Below are positions 58,291-64,000 of a DNA stretch of 64,000 nucleotides, piece by piece. Within the stretch, counting starts at the first letter, position 1, and every line of letters starts with the position of its first letter. The stretch is taken from positions 4,125,001-4,189,000 of the forward strand of contig OZ020305.1 in the NCBI GenBank assembly GCA_963971305.1. The letters run 5' to 3'. The notes under the pieces were generated by a model. It had not been told where the DNA came from and did no database searches. It was given only the letters and a program-made list of their open reading frames with translations. Source of the stretch: Arcuatula senhousia (lineage: Eukaryota > Mollusca > Bivalvia > Mytilida > Mytilidae). The position numbers and the translations under genes are program-made.

Positions 58291-58687
58291 GAGGCTGTCC
58301 AAGTAAAACTCAGGCAATACCTGGCACATGACAAATTTTGGTTTTCAAAAATTTTCATTGATTTCACATCAGGTTAACATCTATTCCCCAAAACAAATGC
58401 TTATTTTTGGTTTATTGAAGTGATAACTTAGATATAATTTACATAGAATGCATTGAAAATATGCAGAAAAAGGGAGATAACTCTTGCATATTTGCAAAAT
58501 TTGGTTGCTTTGTTCATGAACTTTAAGGCTGAATCACAAGTCATCCATGTTGCTTTCAAAGAAACCCTGGTGATTTTTGTTTTACATATGAGTCCAACAA
58601 CACATTAAAACAATAAATTTGCTGGGATAAAATTCTTCATGTGCCAGCTTCTGTAGGATTTTGCCTGAATTCTACATGGACAGCCTC
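58291..58687. mobile_element. 397-bp TTAA-flanked inverted-repeat MITE (piggyBac-like)
   Basis: GAGGCTGTCCAAGTAAAACT on the left pairs with the inverted right end (GAATTCTACATGGACAGCCTC). TTAA lies at 58287-58290 and 58688-58691. A second pair, CCTGGCACATG / CATGTGCCAGC, lies further in. There is no open frame of note. It sits just downstream of SPEF1. Confidence 0.75.
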
Positions 58688-58874
58688 TTAAACCTTCAAA
58701 TTTAATCTTTTTATTTTTATTTTGTATATCTTTAATATCATTTGTCATAAATTTTTACTTACAAAGCTTTATTTTAAAATTATAATTTGTTTTAATATGA
58801 AAAAAGTCTAATTAGTGTTGAAGACTATTTCTTTTTGTATTGTATTATCTGTGTGTGAATATCTTTAACAGTGA

Positions 58875-59440
58875 AAAGGAGTGGGGGCATTAAAGCCCTT
58901 ATTTGGCCCCAAAAATTTGGACACATTTTCGAACATTTGTCAAAATAGAAACTATGGTGCTTACATAATAGCTTATGTATAGAGTTAATATTTTGAAAAG
59001 GATTTTTTTAGCATTGATTGGCTGAGGCATAGCAGATCCTCAAACTTCAGTCAAATAACAAAACTGGTCGTTTTTGATGTATTTTAACACATTTAGAGGT
59101 AGTATTTGCTTGAATCAAAAGGGTTCACACCCATGTTAAAAAAGATATTTTCAGAAAAGATGCATAATAATCAGACACATGCTCAGTTAAAATATTTTGT
59201 TTGAACATGGGTGTGCTCACTATCTACCAGAACAAAATATGTGTCAAAAAGGCTAGAAAATCACATTTTCAAGCGTTTTAGCCAATTTTGATCAACTTTG
59301 ACGTCACCATGACATCACAATGACATTGAAAAGGTCAATATTTGTCATGTTTCTTTAAGTTCATTAACTTCTGTTTAAATCTACACCAAAAACAATTGAT
59401 TCTGAGTAACTCAAAGTTTGGGGCCAAATATTGGCCTTTG
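58875..59440. mobile_element. ~566-bp MITE, family M
   Basis: AGCCCTTATTTGGCCCCAAA near 58894 pairs with TTTGGGGCCAAATATTGGCC near 59417. The interior has GACGTCACCATGACATCAC at 59290-59308, which corresponds in inverse to the TGACGTCATTGTGACATCA of the element at 11038-11626. Confidence 0.65.
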
Positions 59441-59762
59441 TATATACATGTGTACTAAGGGTTGAATTTCACATGATAGCCTTACCCTTTCTTTTGTTCC
59501 GTATCAAGAAAATGAAATGTGATGTACACAATACATTCCGTCCATATTTATATATTTGTATTATTGTCAAAATATTACTTGTACATGTATATACTCGTCT
59601 TGTTATTCTATGTTTTACATGTCAAAATAAAACTAAAAATTCAGATATTTTTCTCTATTTGCACTTTAATGTGCAAGTGCTATGTTATTGGTTAATCAAA
59701 TTTTTTAGTTAAATTTATTTTGTCTGTCTATGAGAAAATATGAGTCTACTGTGAAGGGTTTT

Positions 59763-60638
59763 TGTCTCGCCTGCGAAGCAGAGCGGGACATAGGTGTTAC
59801 TTTACCGGCGACGGCGGCGTTAACTTTTTGGAAAAGTTTTATGAGCACCTCCATATCTCAAGAACTATAAGTCCTAGGTTGATGAAACTTGGTATGCATA
59901 TGCCCCAGTAGTAGCTTAGCACAGTTGCATCCCCATCTTTTGACCTTGACCTTGATTTTATGGTTGAGTGACTTTGACAATTTTCAATACATATAATAGC
60001 AATGGAAAAGTTTTGCGAGCACCTCCATATCTCAAGAACTATAGGTCCTAGGTTGATGAAACTTGGTATGCATATGCCCCAGTAGTAGCTTAGCACAGTT
60101 GCATCCCCATCTTTTGACCTTGACCTTGATTTTCTGGTTGAGTGACTTTGACAATTTTCAATACATATAATAGCAATGGAAAAGTTTTGCGAGCACCTCC
60201 ATATCTCAAGAACTATAGGTCCTAGTTTGATGAAACTTGGTATGCATATGCCCCAGTAGTAGCTTAGCCCAGTTGCATCCCCATCTTTTGACCTTGACCT
60301 TGATTTTCCGGTTGAGTGACTTTGACAATATTCAATACATATAATAGCAATGGAAAAGTTTTGAGAGCACCTCCATATCTCAAGAACTATAGGTCCTAGG
60401 TTGATGAAACTTGGTATGCATATGCCCCAGTAGTAGCTTAGCCCAGTTGCATCCCCATCTTTTGACCTTGACCTTGATTTTCCGGTTGAGTGACTTTGGT
60501 TATTTTTATTGCATATATTTGCAATGTTTAAGTTCTATAAACATCTTTTGATCTCAGAAACTGAAAATCCATGTAAATTCAAAATATAATGGAAGTAAGA
60601 AAGAATAATTGTTTCTGATGGTGCCGGCAGGCGAGACA
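59763..60638. mobile_element. Helitron/pearl-like element with four 174-bp cores
   Basis: The left end TGTCTCGCCTGCGAAGCAGA then GCGGGACA forms a hairpin. Four highly similar cores follow; the landmark GCACCTCCATATCTCAAGAA starts at 59844, 60019, 60193 and 60367 (period 174-175). The right end GGCAGGCGAGACA is the complement of the left stem. A short ACCGGCGACGGCGGCG tract replaces the microsatellite. Core similarity is high, so the array is recent or homogenised. Confidence 0.8.
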
Positions 60639-62307
60639 TACTTTAGTGTTAACTCTTGTTTATATTTACAAGGTTCTTCTAACACGTTGGTGTATATCTT
60701 TCTTCTTTTACTCCTTAGTGCTTGAGATATTTGACAAAATAACCAATAAAAATGTGGTCACAAAGTTTAAATTTAATCAAGCAGTTATGTACTATTATAC
60801 TGATTAAGTACATTCATAAAACAAATCAAATCTCATGTCAATTTTTGCATAATTTAATGTCAAATGATATATATTTAAAAAAAAAACAACTTATTATTGA
60901 AATTAAACCTACAAAACCCTATTAGAAACAAGAAAAAAGGGGAAAATACAAATTCAGATTGGCATTCCATTATAGAATCTCAGTAAAAAAAGAAAAATCT
61001 TTGGACCACTGCTCAAACAGTATACCATCCAAATATTCAACCCTTTTAATTAAATTTACACATGTAAAAATGTTCGACAACTTTGAAAATTAAAGGGCTT
61101 TGAACCAATTATCAGATCACTGTTTTGTAATTGTAAGAATTGGTTAAAAAATGTAAGATTTGAGTTAAGCAAAATTACTGAACTTCAAAGAAAAGAAACA
61201 AGAATGGAACCATCAAGAAAAAATGCAGATCACAATATTCCATGCTCAGTTCACGGATTTCAAAAGATGGTGACTTGTACCAAGTTTATGGGTGAAAATT
61301 TTAATTTGAGCTGTTGGTTATGAAAAATATTCCACTTACATGTACTTAGTAACCATCTGTATATATGCGACAGAAAATAAATTGGCACTTTCAATTTACA
61401 TAAAGGACCTCATCAGGAGTCAAATACAAAGTCTTAAATGACTGTGATAAGAAGATTTTGACGACAAGGAAACAATACAAAGTTAGTATGTCCTAAAAAT
61501 ACAAAACAAACCAGCAATTAGCAAATCTACGATAAAGAGTTGTTGAATAAGTATACGCGGCTCAACCAACATAAAGTAACAGCAATTTAAAAAATCAGAG
61601 TGAAAAACGAAAACTCCTCTGAAGAGTATTTACCAGTCTCCCTAAACATCAAAGTTACTATGCCACGGTATGTCAGACAGCTGATTCTCATTTAATAAAA
61701 TGAAATTATTAAATTGAACCTACAAAATAACGCTTGTTTTGACCACCGTTGTCATGGTGGTTGTAACTGCGACTTACATTTTGGACAATTTCTAATACCA
61801 TAAAATTTTCAAACCCCTATATTTTTTTTCAGGGAAAACCATTGCATATTGAATAGAATTGTTTTTGGCTTAATGCACAGACTTATTGACAATATACAAA
61901 ACAGCTTTAATCAACACTTTACATGTAGGTGTAACCCGAACGAAGCTTTCGAATAATCAGTACCATTTTTGTCACTTTTCTTACTCCATTCTTAGTAAAT
62001 GTACATGGTTAAATTGTTGATATGAATTTAATTTTGTAGGTATATAAATATTATTCAAAATTTACAAAAATCTTTTTTTGGGGAAAACATAACGTTTCTT
62101 GAAAAACACGGTTTAAGTTGGTTAATTACCATGGTAACTATAAAATTTGCCAGTTTTCATATTTTAATATATCTATGAACATACTAGTAGTACTAAGACC
62201 CTGGTTTAAATACCACACTATTGATCACTAGCCGATCACCTCTGAGCTGGTGTTCGAGTCCCGTTTGTATTTAGCAAAAAAGGGACTCCCCCAACTGTAT
62301 GTGATTA
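60639..62307. other. No gene seen
   Basis: AT-rich intergenic sequence. A tRNA-like segment with a good B-box match (GGTGTTCGAGTCCCG, 62251-62265) suggests a SINE fragment at about 62215-62290, but no A box or tail was resolved. Confidence 0.45.
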
Positions 62308-62776
62308 GGTCTCAAATAACCCTTTTGACATTCACATTCATTTTCAGCTTAAAATCTTCATTTTCTAAATGTTTGCTTGAACAAATACGGGTAAGATGGT
62401 ACACATGTTATATATCATTGCGAAGCTAATAAAGTTTGCTGTCTAATGCTGGTATAAAACCTTCACCATCAAGGATTACTTTTTTCGCAAACTTGGATTG
62501 TTTACAAAATGCTCAAAATATCCTTTTTACCATGCTTTCCGGTCTTCCACATGGAGCCTTTTCACACAGCCATGTAAACAAAATTCATACACTTGTCAAA
62601 AATGAATCAAGGATATTTGAAATGAATGAATCTTTAGGTTTCATTTGGTTGTACACATGATTCCATTATAATTCCAATAAAACTTTGACAATTACAAACA
62701 ATAACACTGCATTTTTCATTTTTAATGGACTATATGAGGGAGGGACCAATTGACCCGGAAGGGGTTAATGAGACCT
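62308..62776 (+). repeat. 470-bp element with AGGTCTCA ends, copy 1
   Basis: Starts TAGGTCTCAAATAACCC and ends GGGTTAATGAGACCTTA, so the ends are short inverted repeats. It is nearly identical over its whole length to 63338-63809. An open frame in it (62436-62660) has no recognisable domain and is unlikely to be a gene. Confidence 0.75.
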
Positions 62777-63337
62777 TAAAATAACACAATGCACCAGATA
62801 ATCATATTTGAATATGAAAATAAAAAGAGGAGGATATTTTGAATTTATTAAGCCCTCTTACAAGCCTAGGAGTTGTGCGGTTTTGATTTTATGGGCATTT
62901 GAAATCGGGGTGTACCATGAGAAAACCTTTAAAAGTTGACGTCGCATTAAGTTTTCTATGTTAAATGGCTTAGACTTTACTCTATTCACTTTCTCACAAT
63001 TAAAACATTTTTTATAAGTAGGTAACATTGCAGTGACTTTATTTAAATGGTCTAAGGGCAGACAACTCTATGAAAAAATAAAAACAGGCATCAGCGTGTG
63101 AAATAATCAACCTTTTGTCATGTCGCGAGCAAGAAAATCTCTTTATTTTCAATCGTTCGAGCCTAAATTTCTGTTTTAAAGTGAAGTTTGGAAAAAAATA
63201 TGCATCAAACAATATTTCTTTTCCTGTATGATGGTAAATACAGTGACAAAAAGCAAAAAATACAATTGTTGCTAAGGGGGTACCATTGTGAAACTACCAG
63301 GATAGCCTACAGAAGACACAAATAAGCTGTATTCTTA

Positions 63338-63809
63338 AGGTCTCAAATAACCCTTTTGACGTTCACATTCATTTTCAGCTTAAAATCTTCATTTTCTAAA
63401 TTTTTGCTTGAACAAATACGGGTAAGATGGTACACATGTTATAAATCATTGCGAAGCTAATAAAGTTTGCTGTCTAATGCTGGTATAAAACCTTCACCAT
63501 CAAGGATTACTTTTTTCGCAAACTTGGATTGTTAACAAAATGCTCAAAATACCCTTTTTACCATGCTTTCCGGTCTTCCACATGGAGCCTTTTCACACAG
63601 CCATGTAAACAAAATTCATACACTTGTCAAAAATGAATCAAGGATATTTGAAATGAGTGAATCTTTAGGTTTCATTTGATTGTACACATGATTCCATTAT
63701 TGATCCAATAAAACTTTGACAATTACAAACAATAACACTGCACTTTTCATTTTTAATGGACTATATGAGGGAGGGACCAATTGACCCGGAAGGGGTTAAT
63801 GAGACCTTA
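63338..63809 (+). repeat. 470-bp element with AGGTCTCA ends, copy 2
   Basis: Direct-orientation copy of 62308-62776 about 1,030 bases downstream, differing at only a small number of positions. The pair could be two insertions of one MITE or terminal repeats of a larger element with ~560 bases between; the absence of TG...CA ends argues against an LTR. Confidence 0.75.
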
Positions 63810-63814
63810 GGTTT

Positions 63815-63945
63815 GTCAGTTACCTGCCCTAAGTCGGTGGTTTCCTCCGGGTACTCCGGTTTCTCCACCATTAAAACTGACCGCCCTACATGGCCCAGGT
63901 GCGTCGATAAAGGGCGTTAAACACCAACACACACACACACACAAT
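63815..63945 (+). repeat. SINE-like element with (CA)n tail
   Basis: The GGGTACTCCGGTTTCTCCACC core is followed by AAGGGCGTTAAACACCAACA and an (AC)n run to about 63942. The core recurs at 45620-45665. This resembles the tail half of molluscan SINEs; the polymerase III promoter part is not evident. Confidence 0.55.
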
Positions 63946-64000
63946 ACTAGTAGTAATACGTGTTTGAGCCAAAATAAAAAAAATACTTAATCTTTAATTT

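Noticed and set aside
61540..61600. Possible eighth Penelope-tail copy (TTGTTGAATAAGTATACGCGG)
   Set aside because: Only about 25 bases resemble the tail end, too short to separate from chance.
62215..62290. tRNA gene
   Set aside because: Has a good B box but no cloverleaf could be folded by eye; treated as a SINE fragment.
62308..63809. LTR retrotransposon (two 470-bp direct repeats)
   Set aside because: The repeats lack TG...CA ends, have inverted AGGTCTCA ends, and the 560 bases between carry no gag/pol or primer-binding site that I can see.

Overview
The window looks like nuclear DNA of a marine bivalve, most likely a mussel-like mollusc. It is AT-rich, genes are sparse and split by introns with GT/AG sites, and repeats dominate. 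Typical molluscan items are present: a C1q-domain gene, repeats built from ~150-175 bp tandem cores with terminal hairpins and (GACGGA)n/(GTCC)n microsatellites like those described as 'pearl' or Helitron-like non-autonomous elements, and a Penelope-like reverse transcriptase. The species is an inference; no rRNA or mitochondrial sequence is here to confirm it.

Four host genes can be supported. (1) 7873-12236, minus: a C1q-domain secreted protein, with a last exon carrying the C1q domain and a probable first exon 3.8 kb upstream. (2) 16451-18163, minus: an intronless 570-residue basic, Ser/Arg-rich protein that I do not recognise. (3) 35801-39546, minus: a complete four-exon multiple inositol polyphosphate phosphatase (MINPP1-like, 442 aa) whose catalytic His-Ala-Glu tripeptide reads His-Ser-His. 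(4) 47121-58114, plus: SPEF1/CLAMP, a calponin-homology ciliary microtubule protein. Its exons join in frame to give 287 aa, and exon 2 exists in two versions that cannot be used together.

The rest is a layered record of transposition. A Penelope-like element (about 39593-42355, minus) has a frameshift and an in-frame TGA. Its 3' tail sequence occurs at least six more times in the window as 5'-truncated copies. A LINE reverse transcriptase relic (9037-10858) is split by a TTAA-flanked element. A nest of inverted-repeat elements lies between 29245 and 34036. A long-inverted-repeat element at 27158-28443 interrupts a Helitron-like repeat with an exact 8-bp target duplication. Several further foldback elements have clear TA, TTAA or 5-bp duplications.

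The observations most worth following are the mutually exclusive SPEF1 exons, the altered MINPP1 active site, the TGA in the Penelope-like reverse transcriptase, the nested elements, and the shared hairpin-ended design of otherwise unrelated tandem-core repeats. I found no tRNA or rRNA gene, no CRISPR array and no viral gene.
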